Positions 8,032 to 17,160 are shown, counted from the first letter of the stretch. The stretch is DNA of 64,000 nt from Ruixingdingia sedimenti (GCF_031432425.1 NZ_JAVKPH010000004.1:1-64000), one strand, 5' to 3'. Numbers and translations are program-made. Notes: generated from the letters alone by a model not told the origin.

Positions 8032-9072
8032 TCAGGCGGTGACGTGCCAGTGCAGCGCAAAGCCGGGGTCGAACACCGTCACGGGGCCGGCGCCGGTGAT
8101 GATCTTGGCCGGATAGGCCACCGGCGCGCCGCGGGTCAGGGTGATGCGGTCCTCGTTCGCGGGCAGGCGGTAGAAGGCCGGCCCGTTGAGCGAGGCGAAG
8201 GCCTCCAGCCGGTCCATTGCGCCGTCCTGTTCGAACACCTCGGCCAGAAGCGACATGGTGTTGGTCGCGGTGAAGCAGCCGGCGCAGCCGCAGGCATGTT
8301 CCTTCAGCGCATCGACATGCGGCGCCGAATCGGTGCCGAGGAAGAACCGCCCCTCGCCCGAGGTCGCGGCCCCGCGCAGCGCCAGCCGGTGTTCCTCGCG
8401 CTTGGCGACGGGCAGACAGTAGTAATGCGGCTTGATCCCGCCGACGAGGATATGGTTGCGGTTGATCACCAGATGGTGCGCGGTGATCGTCGCGCCCAGA
8501 TCGTCGCCGCCCGCACGGGCATAGGCCACGCCTTCGCGCGTGGTGATATGTTCCATCACCACCCGCAGCCCGGGGATGCGGCGGCGCAACGGGTCGAGCA
8601 CCGTGTCGATGAACACCGCCTCGCGGTCGAAGATGTCGACTTCGGGTGTCGTCACCTCGCCATGGATGCAAAGGGGCAGGCCGATTTCCGCCATCCGCTC
8701 CAGCACGCCCTGCACCCGGGTGAAATCGCGCACGCCGGAATGGGAATTGGTGGTAGCCCCGGCGGGATAGAGCTTGACCGCCTTGACCAGCCCCGAGGCA
8801 TGGGCGGCGGCCACATCGGCTGCGTCGGTGTCCTCGGTCAGGTAGAGCGTCATCAGCGGCTCGAACCGCATGCCTTCGGGCAGGGCGGCGAGGATGCGGT
8901 CGCGATAGGCGGCGGCCTGCGCCCCTGTGACCACCGGGGGCACGAGGTTCGGCATGATGATGGCGCGGGCGAAATGGCGCGCGGTTTCGGGCAGGATGCC
9001 CTGCAACATCGCGCCGTCGCGCAGATGCAGGTGCCAGTCATCGGGGCGGCGGAGGCTGAGGCGTTCGGTCAT
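8032..9072 (-). CDS. pyrC: Dihydroorotase, class II
   Basis: A 346-residue zinc amidohydrolase that cyclises carbamoyl aspartate to dihydroorotate. Metal ligands H14 and H16 are in WHLHLRDG, the carbamylated lysine is K100 in KLYPAGATT, and the catalytic aspartate is in FLGTDSAPH. Length and motifs match the E. coli PyrC type rather than the PyrC/PyrX class. It is first in a pyrC-pyrE unit and its upstream region holds the inverted repeat pair at 9141-9274. Confidence 0.95.
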   Translation of the reverse strand: MTERLSLRRPDDWHLHLRDGAMLQGILPETARHFARAIIMPNLVPPVVTGAQAAAYRDRILAALPEGMRFEPLMTLYLTEDTDAADVAAAHASGLVKAVKLYPAGATTNSHSGVRDFTRVQGVLERMAEIGLPLCIHGEVTTPEVDIFDREAVFIDTVLDPLRRRIPGLRVVMEHITTREGVAYARAGGDDLGATITAHHLVINRNHILVGGIKPHYYCLPVAKREEHRLALRGAATSGEGRFFLGTDSAPHVDALKEHACGCAGCFTATNTMSLLAEVFEQDGAMDRLEAFASLNGPAFYRLPANEDRITLTRGAPVAYPAKIITGAGPVTVFDPGFALHWHVTA

Positions 9073-9140
9073 GCCGCGCCACTAGCCGATTGCGTGCGGC
9101 ATTTCCAGTACCATCGGGGGGCGCCCGGCCTTTCGGTGGG

Positions 9141-9190
9141 CGCCGGGGGCCAGCCCCCGGACCCCCGGAGTATTTCCGGCAAGATGAAGT
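9141..9190 (+). repeat. Intergenic repeat family A, copy 1
   Basis: GC palindrome GGGGGCCAGCCCCCGG followed by ACCCCCGGAGTATTT and CAAGATGAAG. The core is shared with copies at 9238, 25671, 25781 and 56325. It can fold as a CCGGGGG/CCCCCGG hairpin. It faces copy 2 in inverted orientation. Confidence 0.7.
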
Positions 9191-9237
9191 TGCGTCCGCG
9201 TCTTCCCGAAGAAACGCCCCCGCCTTTCACCGTGAGA

Positions 9238-9274
9238 TAAATATCCCGGGGGTCCGGGGGCTGGCCCCCGGCGC
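9238..9274 (-). repeat. Intergenic repeat family A, copy 2
   Basis: Reverse complement of copy 1: TAAATATCCCGGGGG, TCCGGGGG, CTGGCCCCCGG. Copies 1 and 2 enclose 47 bp and sit between divergent genes (pyrC and the DUF1311 gene), so they cannot both be 3' terminators of the neighbours. Confidence 0.7.
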
Positions 9275-9360
9275 TACGCTCGTCACAGTCGATTCGGCGG
9301 GGGCTGTGCGGCGGACCCGCAGGCGCATAGGATACCCGGACCGTATTCGGGAGAAGCGCC

Positions 9361-9756
9361 ATGACCCTCCGTCCCCTTGCCTTGCCTGTCCTGCTGCTGG
9401 CCGCCCCTGCGGCGGCGCAGCCGGTGAACTGTGCCGATCCGCAGGTACAGGTGGAACTGACCTGGTGCGCCGAACAGGCCTGGCTGCGCGCCGATGCGCG
9501 GCTGAACGCGGCCTACCCCAGGGCGCGGGCGGTGATGCGGGGGATCGACGCGGCCCTGCCGCCCGACCGGCGCGGGGCGGAGCGGTCGTTGCGCGATGCG
9601 CAACGCACCTGGATCGCCTTCCGCGACGGCGCCTGCGATGCCGAAGGCTGGGTGTTCACCGGCGGCTCGGCCCAGGGGATGGCGATCTATGCCTGCCTCG
9701 AACGGCTGACCGTGCAGCGCGCCGCGGATCTGGAGTCGCTCGCGGCGATGCGCTGA
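9361..9756 (+). CDS. Secreted DUF1311/LprI-like small protein
   Basis: A 131-residue protein with a Sec signal peptide (hydrophobic core about residues 4-17, AAPAAAQ cleavage region). The mature part fits DUF1311 (lysozyme inhibitor LprI-like): NCADPQVQVELTWCAEQAWLRAD near its start and a second conserved stretch, RDAQRTWIAFRDGACD, with four cysteines that would form disulfides in the periplasm. Role in this organism is unknown; inhibition of lysozyme is known only for some members. It converges with the next gene, one base apart. Confidence 0.75.
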   Translation: MTLRPLALPVLLLAAPAAAQPVNCADPQVQVELTWCAEQAWLRADARLNAAYPRARAVMRGIDAALPPDRRGAERSLRDAQRTWIAFRDGACDAEGWVFTGGSAQGMAIYACLERLTVQRAADLESLAAMR

Positions 9757-9757
9757 G

Positions 9758-10726
9758 TCATTCCTGCGGCGGCAGGACCGGGGGCAGGGCGATGCCCTGC
9801 TGGCCGAGTTCGGTTTCCAGTTCGGTCAGGCGACGGCGCACGCGGGGCATGTTCTGCCGGGCCAGCGCCGCGCGGCAGAAGATCGCCTCGCGCAGGCGGC
9901 TGCGGCCCTGCGTCAGCCGCGCCAGCACGTTCTTGAGCCAGGGCCCGAAGCCGCGCCGCGCCCGCCACATCCGGGCCCAGACCGCGGGGGTCATCTCGCC
10001 CCTGGCCACCGATTCGATCAGCGGTTCGAGCAGGTCCATCTGCGCCAGCGCGATTTCCGGCCGCGGGCCGAGGTGGCGCGTGTCGAGCCGGGTGACGAAG
10101 GGCTTGCGGTAGAGTGCGGCATGCATCGCATCCGCCGGTTCCGCCGGATCGTGGACGAGGAACATCCGTTCCGCCCCGTCGATCATGTCGGGCGCATAGC
10201 CGTAGCGCGAGGTGAAATCCTGCCGCCGCGCGGCGCGGTTGCGGTTGTCCCAGCCGGCGACGGCGGGGGAAAGGGTCGCCCGGGGCCGGATCGCCAGCAC
10301 CGTGGTGCCCGGCGCGGCGACGGCATAGGCGCAGGCGGCATAGCCGCCCATGTCGGCCCCGAAGAACAGCGTGCGGTCGAAATCCTCGAAAAAGGCATCG
10401 TCCACCAGCCGGTCGAAATAGCCCCAGACCCGGCGGTCTCGGTACCATGTCGCGCCTTCGGCGATGATGCACAGATGCGACCAGCCGTGCCGGCGCGCGA
10501 TGTCATGGCCGAGCGGCATCTGCCCGGGGCGCGCGCGGATCGCGCCCAGTTCCTCGAACGTCACCAGAAGCTGCGGCCCCTCGTCGACGAAGAACGCCCA
10601 GTGGCGCGCGCCGAGCGGTTCGAAATATCCCGCCTCGTCGCCGATCCGTTCGATCAGGCGCAGCCAGCTTTCGCGGTCGGTCGCGTCGGCGGCGTCGATG
10701 GGGGTATTCACGTCCTGCATGGTCAT
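9758..10726 (-). CDS. Uncharacterised protein, alpha/beta-hydrolase-like elbow
   Basis: A 322-residue cytoplasmic protein I do not recognise by function. It has a central FFGADMGGYAACAYAVAAPG segment (about residues 121-140) resembling the strand-elbow-helix of alpha/beta hydrolases, but with Asp where the nucleophilic Ser is expected. Other marks are HWAFFVDEG and WGYFDRLVDDAFFEDFD. Related proteins in Rhodobacteraceae have, as I recall, been labelled PAPS reductase without the motifs for it; I would not use that name. The C-terminus (from about 255) is basic and helical. Start: ATG 10726 with GAGG close by; ATG 10720 is equally possible. A glycosyltransferase lies 130 bp upstream on the same strand. 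Confidence 0.6.
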   Translation of the reverse strand: MTMQDVNTPIDAADATDRESWLRLIERIGDEAGYFEPLGARHWAFFVDEGPQLLVTFEELGAIRARPGQMPLGHDIARRHGWSHLCIIAEGATWYRDRRVWGYFDRLVDDAFFEDFDRTLFFGADMGGYAACAYAVAAPGTTVLAIRPRATLSPAVAGWDNRNRAARRQDFTSRYGYAPDMIDGAERMFLVHDPAEPADAMHAALYRKPFVTRLDTRHLGPRPEIALAQMDLLEPLIESVARGEMTPAVWARMWRARRGFGPWLKNVLARLTQGRSRLREAIFCRAALARQNMPRVRRRLTELETELGQQGIALPPVLPPQE

Positions 10727-10856
10727 CCTCGGTCTTTCGGGCCTTCGGCTTGGCCGCCGTTGTCGCATCGTTTCGTGATCGAACGGTGCTGACAATGGGG
10801 CGGCTTTGCGGTGCGCGGGCCGTTGCCGGAAACAGTCCGCCGCCGCCGTTTCCGGC

Positions 10857-11891
10857 CTAGGATCCCCCCGCGCGCGCATGGCGCAGGACGAGTTCCGCCT
10901 GATCCCGCGTCAGCACGCGCGAGGGCGGGGCCAGCATCAGCCGCCCGAAGAAGGCGCGCCAGGGTTCTTGCGCCATCAGCGCGGCAAAGCGGCCGTGCCG
11001 CCAGGCCACCGCGCGGGCATGCAACGGCCCCAGCACCGGGTCGGCATGCAGCGCGGCGCGGATCGGCGCGCTGCGGGGGTCCATCGCCAGGATCGACCGG
11101 TCCTCCTCGGCGCAGAAGTTGCGGTCCACCCAATAGCCCATGTCGAACCCCGTCCCCTCGCGGTTCGCCCGCCCCCGGTCGCATTTGACGACAAAGCTTT
11201 CCATCGCGCCGAGCGCATAGTGGTTGAGCTGCACCAGCGCGTGGTTGTCCTGCCCGAAATCGGAAAAGATCCGGTTGCGCGCAAAGGCCGGGGGCAGGGG
11301 GCGGCCCGATCCGTCGACCCAGTGCTGGCCGGCCATCCGCGCCTCCACCGGGCTGCGGGGGCGGTGGACGCCGAGTTTGCCATAGGCGCCGTCGTCGCGG
11401 AACAACGTCTTGAACATCGCCGCCCGCCAGGGCCAGTGCAGCACCCGCGGCGCGGCGCGGGTGAAGGTCTGCGTCACCGGCGCGTCCCGATACCCTACCA
11501 CGCCCGCATTGCCGAAGAACCGCCAGGTGAGGGGAATCGCCGTCGCCCCGGGCAGCGCCGCCAGCAGCGCGCCGAGCGTGCGGTCGCCCGCATGGATGTT
11601 GACGAATTCGTCCACGTCGCAGACCAGCACCCAGTCGGCCGCCTGCCGCAGCGGGTGGCGGTCGGCGGCCTTCAGCGCCGCCCATTGCGGGCCTTCGGCA
11701 TGGGGGCCGTCGTTGCGGATATGGGTCAGCCAGCCCATATCCGCCAGCCGGTCCAGCATCGCATCCGTCCCGTCGTCGCAATCGTTGGAAAAGACGAGGA
11801 AATCGGTGAAGCCCACGGCACGGTGATGGGCCAGCCATTCGATCAGGAACGCGCCCTCGTTCTTCACCGTGGTGATCGCCAGTGCCCGCAT
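10857..11891 (-). CDS. Glycosyltransferase (GT2/GT92-like)
   Basis: A 344-residue predicted cytoplasmic GT-A enzyme. It opens with ITTVKNEGAFLIEWLAHHRAVGFTDFLVFSNDCDDGT, the N-terminal pattern of the family 2/92-like transferases common in Rhodobacteraceae, and has the metal-binding DVDEF at about residues 92-96. A later LNHYALGAMESFVVKCDRG is characteristic of the same group. It probably builds a surface polysaccharide; donor and acceptor are unknown. ATG 11891 is chosen because GGGGGCGG precedes it; the longer frame would add a low-complexity leader. Confidence 0.78.
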   Translation of the reverse strand: MRALAITTVKNEGAFLIEWLAHHRAVGFTDFLVFSNDCDDGTDAMLDRLADMGWLTHIRNDGPHAEGPQWAALKAADRHPLRQAADWVLVCDVDEFVNIHAGDRTLGALLAALPGATAIPLTWRFFGNAGVVGYRDAPVTQTFTRAAPRVLHWPWRAAMFKTLFRDDGAYGKLGVHRPRSPVEARMAGQHWVDGSGRPLPPAFARNRIFSDFGQDNHALVQLNHYALGAMESFVVKCDRGRANREGTGFDMGYWVDRNFCAEEDRSILAMDPRSAPIRAALHADPVLGPLHARAVAWRHGRFAALMAQEPWRAFFGRLMLAPPSRVLTRDQAELVLRHARAGGS

Positions 11892-11995
11892 GCCGCCCCC
11901 TTTTCGCGCCAGCCAAGCATGCGCGGGGCGCGCGCGCAAGCTTGACCCGCGCGCGCCGCCCCCGCAGCATGGCGGCAACCGGCAAGGGGGGCGAC

Positions 11996-12904
11996 ATGCA
12001 CGACATCGGTTCCATCGACGCGGTGCAGGCGATGCTTGCCGAACAGGATTACGTCTGCGGCCGGGCGCTGGCGACGGTGGTGTTCCTGGCCCTGCGCCTT
12101 GGCCGGCCCCTGTTCCTGGAAGGCGAGCCCGGCACCGGCAAGACGGAAATCGCCAAGGCCATCGCCGCCGCCGTCGGCCGCCGCCTGATCCGGCTGCAAT
12201 GCTATGAGGGGCTCGATGCCGCGAGCGCGGTGGCCGACTGGAACTTCGCCGCCCAGATGATCGCCATCCGCGCCGCCGAGGCGGGGGGCGGCGCGGATCG
12301 CGAGGCGTTGCAGGCAGAGCTTTTTTCCGAACGCTACCTTGTCGAGCGCCCCCTTCTGGCCGCGATGCGCCCGCAGCCCGGCGGCCCGCCCGTGCTGCTG
12401 ATCGACGAAATCGACCGTACCGACGAACCCTTCGAGGCGTTCCTGCTGGAGGCGCTGTCGGACTATCAGCTGACGATCCCCGAACTCGGCACCATCCGCG
12501 CGCCGGCGCCGCCCATCGTCATCCTCACCTCCAACCGCACGCGCGAGGTGCATGACGCGCTGAAGCGCCGCTGTCTTTACCACTGGGTGGACTACCCCGG
12601 CTTCGCGCGGGAAATCGAGATCCTGCGCGCCCGTGCCCCCGCCGCGTCGGAAACGCTCAGCCGCGAGGTCGTGGCCTTCGTCCAGCGGCTCAGGTCCGAG
12701 GATCTGTTCAAGAAGCCCGGCGTGGCGGAAACCATCGACTGGGCGAAATGCCTGCTGGCGCTGGATGTGATCGCGCTGTCGCCCGAGGTGATCGCCGACA
12801 CCATCGGCGCGGTGCTGAAATACCAGGACGACATCGCGCGGCTGCAGGGGGCAGAGGCGGGCCGGCTGCTGGACGAGGCGAAAAAGGCGCTGGAGGACGC
12901 ATGA
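11996..12904 (+). CDS. MoxR-type AAA ATPase (CoxD-like)
   Basis: A 302-residue AAA+ ATPase with Walker A GEPGTGKT (43-50), Walker B VLLIDEID (133-140) and the sensor segment ILTSNRTREVHDALKRRC. In cox clusters CoxD-like ATPases pair with a VWA protein to insert sulfur into the molybdenum-copper or molybdenum active site; here a VWA gene follows within 400 bp and the CoxSLM subunits lie downstream. The ATG at 11996 has an AAGGGGGG Shine-Dalgarno; upstream in-frame codons overlap the glycosyltransferase. It ends with an ATGA overlap to the DUF4260 gene. Confidence 0.85.
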   Translation: MHDIGSIDAVQAMLAEQDYVCGRALATVVFLALRLGRPLFLEGEPGTGKTEIAKAIAAAVGRRLIRLQCYEGLDAASAVADWNFAAQMIAIRAAEAGGGADREALQAELFSERYLVERPLLAAMRPQPGGPPVLLIDEIDRTDEPFEAFLLEALSDYQLTIPELGTIRAPAPPIVILTSNRTREVHDALKRRCLYHWVDYPGFAREIEILRARAPAASETLSREVVAFVQRLRSEDLFKKPGVAETIDWAKCLLALDVIALSPEVIADTIGAVLKYQDDIARLQGAEAGRLLDEAKKALEDA

Positions 12905-13275
12905 GCCACCCGGCGACACCCTGGCTGCGGCTGGAGGGCGCGGCGGTCCTGGCGGCGGGGCTGGTGGCGGCTTGGGCGCTCGGCGTGCCGTTCTGGATCG
13001 GGCTGGCGGTGTTCATCCTGCCCGATGCCGGCTTTGCCGCCTATCTGGCGGGGCCCCGGTTCGGCGCCGTGGGCTACAACCTCGCCCACAGCCATCTGGG
13101 GCCGCTGGTGCTGGCCGGGGCGGTCTGGCTGGCGGGCGGGGCGTCGGTCTGGCTCGGGCTCGCCGCGGTCTGGGCGGCGCATATCGGGATGGACCGGATG
13201 TTGGGCTACGGGCTCAAGGGGGCGACGTTCCAGGACACGCATCTGGGCCGGATCGGGCGGCGCCGCGATGGCTGA
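12901..13275 (+). CDS. DUF4260 small membrane protein
   Basis: A 124-residue protein with three to four hydrophobic segments (about 11-32, 34-52, 70-95). The conserved stretch YNLAHSHLGPL and the C-terminal AHIGMDRMLGYGLKGATFQDTHLGRIG match my memory of DUF4260. The ATG overlaps the upstream stop and the 3' end overlaps the start of the VWA gene, so it is locked into the maturation operon. DUF4260 has no assigned function; its position between a MoxR ATPase and its VWA partner is unusual. Confidence 0.75.
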   Translation: MSHPATPWLRLEGAAVLAAGLVAAWALGVPFWIGLAVFILPDAGFAAYLAGPRFGAVGYNLAHSHLGPLVLAGAVWLAGGASVWLGLAAVWAAHIGMDRMLGYGLKGATFQDTHLGRIGRRRDG

Positions 13276-14572
13276 GGGGCCCCCCGCGCTGCCCATCCCC
13301 GAGGACGGCAAGCTTTTGCACAACATTGCCCATTTCGCCCGCGCCCTGCGCCGGGCGGGGCTGCCCATCGGCCCCGGCCGCGTGCGCGAGGCGGCAGAGG
13401 CCGTGGCCGCCGCGGGGTTCGGGCGGCGCGAGGATTTCTACTGGACGCTGCACGCCTGTTTCGTTTCCCGCCCCGAACAGCGCGTGGTCTTTGCGCAGGT
13501 GTTCCGCCTGTTCTGGCGCGACCCGCGCTATATGGAACATATGATGGCGTTGCTGCTGCCCTCGGTCCGTGGCGTGGCAGAGGAACGCGCCGCCGCCCCC
13601 GGCGCGCGCCGCGCGGCGGAGGCGCTGCTGGACGCCGCCGCCCCCGATGCGTCCCCGCCGCAGGACGATGCCGCGCGGATCGAGATCGACGCGAGCCGCA
13701 CCGCCTCGGCCCGGGAACGTCTGCGGACGCTCGATTTCGAACAGATGAGCGTGGCAGAGGCCGCCGCCGCCCGCCGCATGCTGGCGGATCTGGCCTTGCC
13801 CGCCCGCCCGCTGCCCGCGCGCCGGTTGTTGCCGCAGGCGCAGGGGCGGGTGGATCCGCGCCGGGCGCTGCGCGCGATGATGCGGCGGGGGGGCGACATC
13901 GCGGCGCTGCCCCGGCGCGCCGCACCCCCCCGCCGGCCCGATCTGGTGGTGATCTGCGACATCTCGGGGTCGATGGCGGCCTATTCGCGCATGCTGTTGC
14001 AGTTCACCCATGCGGTGGCCTGCCGCACGGGGCAGGTGCGCGGGCGGCGGGCCGGGGGCTGGGGCAGGGTGCATGCCTTCACCTTCGGCACGCGGCTGAC
14101 CAACATCACCCGCCATCTGGCGCAGCGCGACGCCGATGCCGCGCTTACCGCCGCGGGGGCAGAGGCGCAGGACTGGCAGGGCGGCACCCGCATCGGCGCC
14201 TGCCTTGCCGCCTTCAACCGCGACTGGTCGCGCCGGGTGCTGGCGCGGGGCGCGGTGGTGGTGCTGATCACCGACGGGCTGGAACGCGACGACCCGGCGG
14301 TGCTGGCGGCGGCGATGGAACGGCTGCACCTGTCCTGCCGCCGCCTGATCTGGGTGAACCCGCTGCTGCGGTGGGACGGGTTCGCGCCGCGCGCGGCGGG
14401 CGTGCGGGCGATGCTGCCGCATGTGGATGCGCTGCGGGCGGGGCATTCGCTGGCCTCGTTGCAGGCTTTGGCGGCCGCGCTGGCCGATCCCGGCGATGGC
14501 GGGGAACGCGCGCGGATGCTGCGGGCGATGGCGGCAGAGGGGGCTGGCGCGCGCCCCGGCGCTGGCGCATAG
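13268..14572 (+). CDS. VWA-domain protein, CoxE-like
   Basis: A 434-residue protein whose C-terminal half is a von Willebrand A domain with MIDAS motif CDISGSM (D231, S233, S235), the conserved LITDGLERDD, and the preceding RRPDLVVI strand. The N-terminal helical part (HFARALRRAGLPIGPGRV) is typical of CoxE proteins. It would act with the MoxR ATPase as a chaperone for the downstream hydroxylase. The start overlaps the end of the DUF4260 gene. Confidence 0.85.
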   Translation: MAEGPPALPIPEDGKLLHNIAHFARALRRAGLPIGPGRVREAAEAVAAAGFGRREDFYWTLHACFVSRPEQRVVFAQVFRLFWRDPRYMEHMMALLLPSVRGVAEERAAAPGARRAAEALLDAAAPDASPPQDDAARIEIDASRTASARERLRTLDFEQMSVAEAAAARRMLADLALPARPLPARRLLPQAQGRVDPRRALRAMMRRGGDIAALPRRAAPPRRPDLVVICDISGSMAAYSRMLLQFTHAVACRTGQVRGRRAGGWGRVHAFTFGTRLTNITRHLAQRDADAALTAAGAEAQDWQGGTRIGACLAAFNRDWSRRVLARGAVVVLITDGLERDDPAVLAAAMERLHLSCRRLIWVNPLLRWDGFAPRAAGVRAMLPHVDALRAGHSLASLQALAAALADPGDGGERARMLRAMAAEGAGARPGAGA

Positions 14573-14593
14573 TCGGGGCAAAGGACCGCCGCC

Positions 14594-15583
14594 ATGCACC
14601 CTTCCGACCACGACCGCATCCCCGAAATCGCGCTGGACTGGCACCGCACCGGCCGCGGCGCGGCGCTGGCGACGGTGGTGGAAACCTGGGGGTCCGCCCC
14701 CCGTGCGGCGGGCAGCCAGCTGGCGGTTTCCGGCGCGGGCGAGATCATGGGATCGGTCTCGGGCGGCTGTGTCGAGGGCGCGGTGGTGACAGAGGCGCTC
14801 GACGCGCTGGCCGACGGCAGGCCCCGGCTGCTGACCTTCGGCGTCAGCGACGATACCGCCTTCGAGGTGGGCCTCGCCTGCGGCGGCACGATCCGGGTGC
14901 TGGTCGAACCCGTGGGCGCGGGGCCGCAGGCGCTGGCCGAGCCCCTGCTGGACGGGCTGGTCGCGGCGCGGGCGGCGCGGCAGGCGGTGGCGGTGGCGAC
15001 GGATCTGACGACATGGGCGCGCCGGCTGGTCGCCCCCACCGATGCGCCGCCCGGCATCGCCGCGCGGTTCCGTTCCGACCGTTCGGGGGTGGAGGGGGCG
15101 GAATTCGTCGCCATCCACAACCCGCCCCTGCGGCTGGTCGTCGTGGGCGCGGTGCATATCGCGCAGGCTCTGGTGCCGATGGCGCGGCTGGCCGGGTACG
15201 ATCCCGTGCTGGTGGACCCGCGCGAGGCGTTCGGATCCGCCGCCCGCTTTCCGGGCGAAAGGATCCTGCACGACTGGCCGGACGAGGCGCTGGCGGCCCT
15301 CGGCCTCGATGCGCGCACGGCGGTGGTGACGCTGACGCATGACCCCAAGATCGACGATCCCGCGATCCTGACGGCGCTGGCGTCGGATGTGTTCTACCTC
15401 GGTTGCCTCGGATCCAGCCGCACCAATGCGAAACGGGTGGACCGGCTGGCCGCTGCGGGCGTGGGGCCGGCGGCGCTGGCGCGGATCCATGCGCCGGTGG
15501 GGCTGGCGATCGGCGCGCGGAGCCCTGCGGAAATCGCCGTCTCGGTACTGGCCGAGATGACGCAGGTCCTGCGGCAGGGATAA
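14594..15583 (+). CDS. XdhC/CoxF-like molybdenum cofactor chaperone
   Basis: A 329-residue protein with the two XdhC domains. The N-terminal one has ATVVETWGSAPRAAGSQLAV and SVSGGCVEGAVV; the C-terminal Rossmann-like domain has LVVVGAVHIAQALVPMA, YDPVLVDPR, VTLTHDPKIDDPAI and the terminal YLGCLGSSRTNAKR. XdhC binds the molybdenum cofactor, protects it during sulfuration and delivers it to the apo-hydroxylase. Its TAA overlaps the ATG of the next gene. Confidence 0.9.
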   Translation: MHPSDHDRIPEIALDWHRTGRGAALATVVETWGSAPRAAGSQLAVSGAGEIMGSVSGGCVEGAVVTEALDALADGRPRLLTFGVSDDTAFEVGLACGGTIRVLVEPVGAGPQALAEPLLDGLVAARAARQAVAVATDLTTWARRLVAPTDAPPGIAARFRSDRSGVEGAEFVAIHNPPLRLVVVGAVHIAQALVPMARLAGYDPVLVDPREAFGSAARFPGERILHDWPDEALAALGLDARTAVVTLTHDPKIDDPAILTALASDVFYLGCLGSSRTNAKRVDRLAAAGVGPAALARIHAPVGLAIGARSPAEIAVSVLAEMTQVLRQG

Positions 15584-16596
15584 TGGACTTCGGCCCCGTT
15601 CCGCTGGCGCTGGCCGAAGGCGCGATCCTGGCGCATTCGCTGGCGCTGCCGGGCGGCGGGCGGCTGCGCAAGGGGCTGGTGCTGGGCCCCGCGCATCTGG
15701 CCATGCTGGCGGCGGCGGGGGTGGGCATGGTGACGGTGGCCCGCCCCGCCCCGGGCGACGTGACCGAGGATGCGGCGGCCGCCACCCTGGCGGCGGCGCT
15801 GGTGCCCGATCCGGCGGCGGCGCATCTGGCCCTGACGGTGGCGGCGACGGGACGGGTGAATTTCAAGGCCGCCCGCGCGGGGGTGCTGGCGGTCGATGCC
15901 GCGCGGGTCGATGCGCTCAACCGCACCGATCCGGCGATCACGCTGGCCACCCTGCCGCCGCTGGCCCGCGTCGCGCCGGGCGATCTGGTCGCCACCGTCA
16001 AGATCATCCCCTATGCCGTGCCCGGCGCGGCGCTGGCGGCGGCCTGCGCGGGGATGGCGGGGGCCTTTGCCGTGCGCCCGGTGCTGCTGCCCGATGCCGG
16101 GCTGGTGGTGACCGAGGTCGCGGGGCAGAAGCCCGGGCTGACCGCCAAGGGCATCCGCGCGGTCGAGGCGCGCCTGACCGCGCTCGGCATGGCGCTGGCG
16201 GGGGCGGAGGTCGTGGCGCATGACGCCGGCGCCATCGCCGCCGCATTGGGCCGGATGCCCGGCGCCATGGGGCTGATCCTGACGGGTTCGGCCACCTCCG
16301 ACCTGCACGACACCGCGCCCGAGGGGCTGCGGCAGGCGGGCGGGGCGGTGGAACGGTTCGGCATGCCGGTGGATCCGGGGAACCTTCTGTTCATTGGTTC
16401 GCTCGGGGGCACGCCCGGCCCCCGCCCGGTGATCGGCCTTCCGGGCTGCGTGCGGTCGCCCGCGCTGAACGGGGCGGACTGGGTGCTGGAACGGCTCGCC
16501 TGCGGCATCCCCGTCACCGGCGGCGACATCGCGGGGATGGGCGTCGGCGGGCTTCTGGCGGAAATTCCGCAGCGCCCCCACCCACGCGAGGGCTGA
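15583..16596 (+). CDS. Molybdopterin-binding (MoCF-domain) protein
   Basis: A 337-residue protein of the MoeA/CinA-like molybdopterin-binding type. The C-terminal two thirds carry the MoCF domain signs: TEVAGQKPGLTAKGIRAVEARL, a DTAPEGLRQAGGAVERFGMPVDPGN stretch and the terminal IGLPGCVRSPALNGADWVLER. In related loci a MobA nucleotidyltransferase domain can be linked; here it is absent. It likely handles the pyranopterin, for example its transfer or conversion to the cytosine dinucleotide form, for the CoxL-like subunit. Coupling with XdhC by a TAATG overlap supports this. Confidence 0.75.
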   Translation: MDFGPVPLALAEGAILAHSLALPGGGRLRKGLVLGPAHLAMLAAAGVGMVTVARPAPGDVTEDAAAATLAAALVPDPAAAHLALTVAATGRVNFKAARAGVLAVDAARVDALNRTDPAITLATLPPLARVAPGDLVATVKIIPYAVPGAALAAACAGMAGAFAVRPVLLPDAGLVVTEVAGQKPGLTAKGIRAVEARLTALGMALAGAEVVAHDAGAIAAALGRMPGAMGLILTGSATSDLHDTAPEGLRQAGGAVERFGMPVDPGNLLFIGSLGGTPGPRPVIGLPGCVRSPALNGADWVLERLACGIPVTGGDIAGMGVGGLLAEIPQRPHPREG

Positions 16597-16665
16597 CAAA
16601 AGCGAAAGCCGGGCTATTGTGATCTCAGCGCCGTCCCCCGGGCGGCAGCCAAGAGGGAGGATTGC

Positions 16666-17160
16666 ATGGCCAAGGTGTCGATGAAGATCAACGGCCAAGT
16701 CGTTACCGGAGAGGTCGAGGGCCGCACCCTGCTGGTGCAGTTCCTGCGCGAGGGGCAGGGGCTGACCGGCACGCATGTGGGCTGCGACACCTCGCAATGC
16801 GGGGCCTGCGTGGTGCATGTGGACGGGCAGGCGGTCAAAAGCTGCACCCTGCTGGCGCTGGAGGCCGAGGGGGCCGATGTGCGCACCATCGAGGGCATGG
16901 CGGCCCCCGACGGCACGCTGTCGCCCCTGCAACAGGCGTTCCAGGACCATCACGGGCTGCAATGCGGCTTCTGCACCCCCGGCATGGTGATGTCGGCCGC
17001 CGCCCTGCTGGCCGAAAACCCGCGGCCGACGGAAACAGAGGTGCGCCACTATCTGGAAGGCAACATCTGCCGCTGCACGGGCTACCACAACATCGTCAAG
17101 GCGGTGCTCGCCGCATCCGGCCAGGATGTGAGCCGCTTCGGAGGCATCGCCGCCGAATGA
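16666..17160 (+). CDS. coxS: CoxS-type [2Fe-2S] subunit of a molybdenum hydroxylase
   Basis: A 164-residue small subunit with the two [2Fe-2S] clusters of the xanthine oxidase family: the plant-type cluster C40, C45, C48, C60 and the helical cluster C100, C103, C135, C137 (LQCGFCTPGM and GNICRCTGY). It moves electrons from the Mo site to FAD. It begins the S-L-M structural set; the next gene lies 97 bp downstream. Confidence 0.92.
   Translation: MAKVSMKINGQVVTGEVEGRTLLVQFLREGQGLTGTHVGCDTSQCGACVVHVDGQAVKSCTLLALEAEGADVRTIEGMAAPDGTLSPLQQAFQDHHGLQCGFCTPGMVMSAAALLAENPRPTETEVRHYLEGNICRCTGYHNIVKAVLAASGQDVSRFGGIAAE

Noticed and set aside
7115..8671. An open frame continuing the dnaB frame 519 codons upstream
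   Set aside because: It overlaps pyrE and pyrC on the same strand in another frame, has arginine/proline/alanine-rich noise content, and the normal DnaB N-terminus begins at MSDIATL.
9758..10726. PAPS reductase annotation for the unrecognised protein
   Set aside because: No PP-loop or catalytic CG motif is present.
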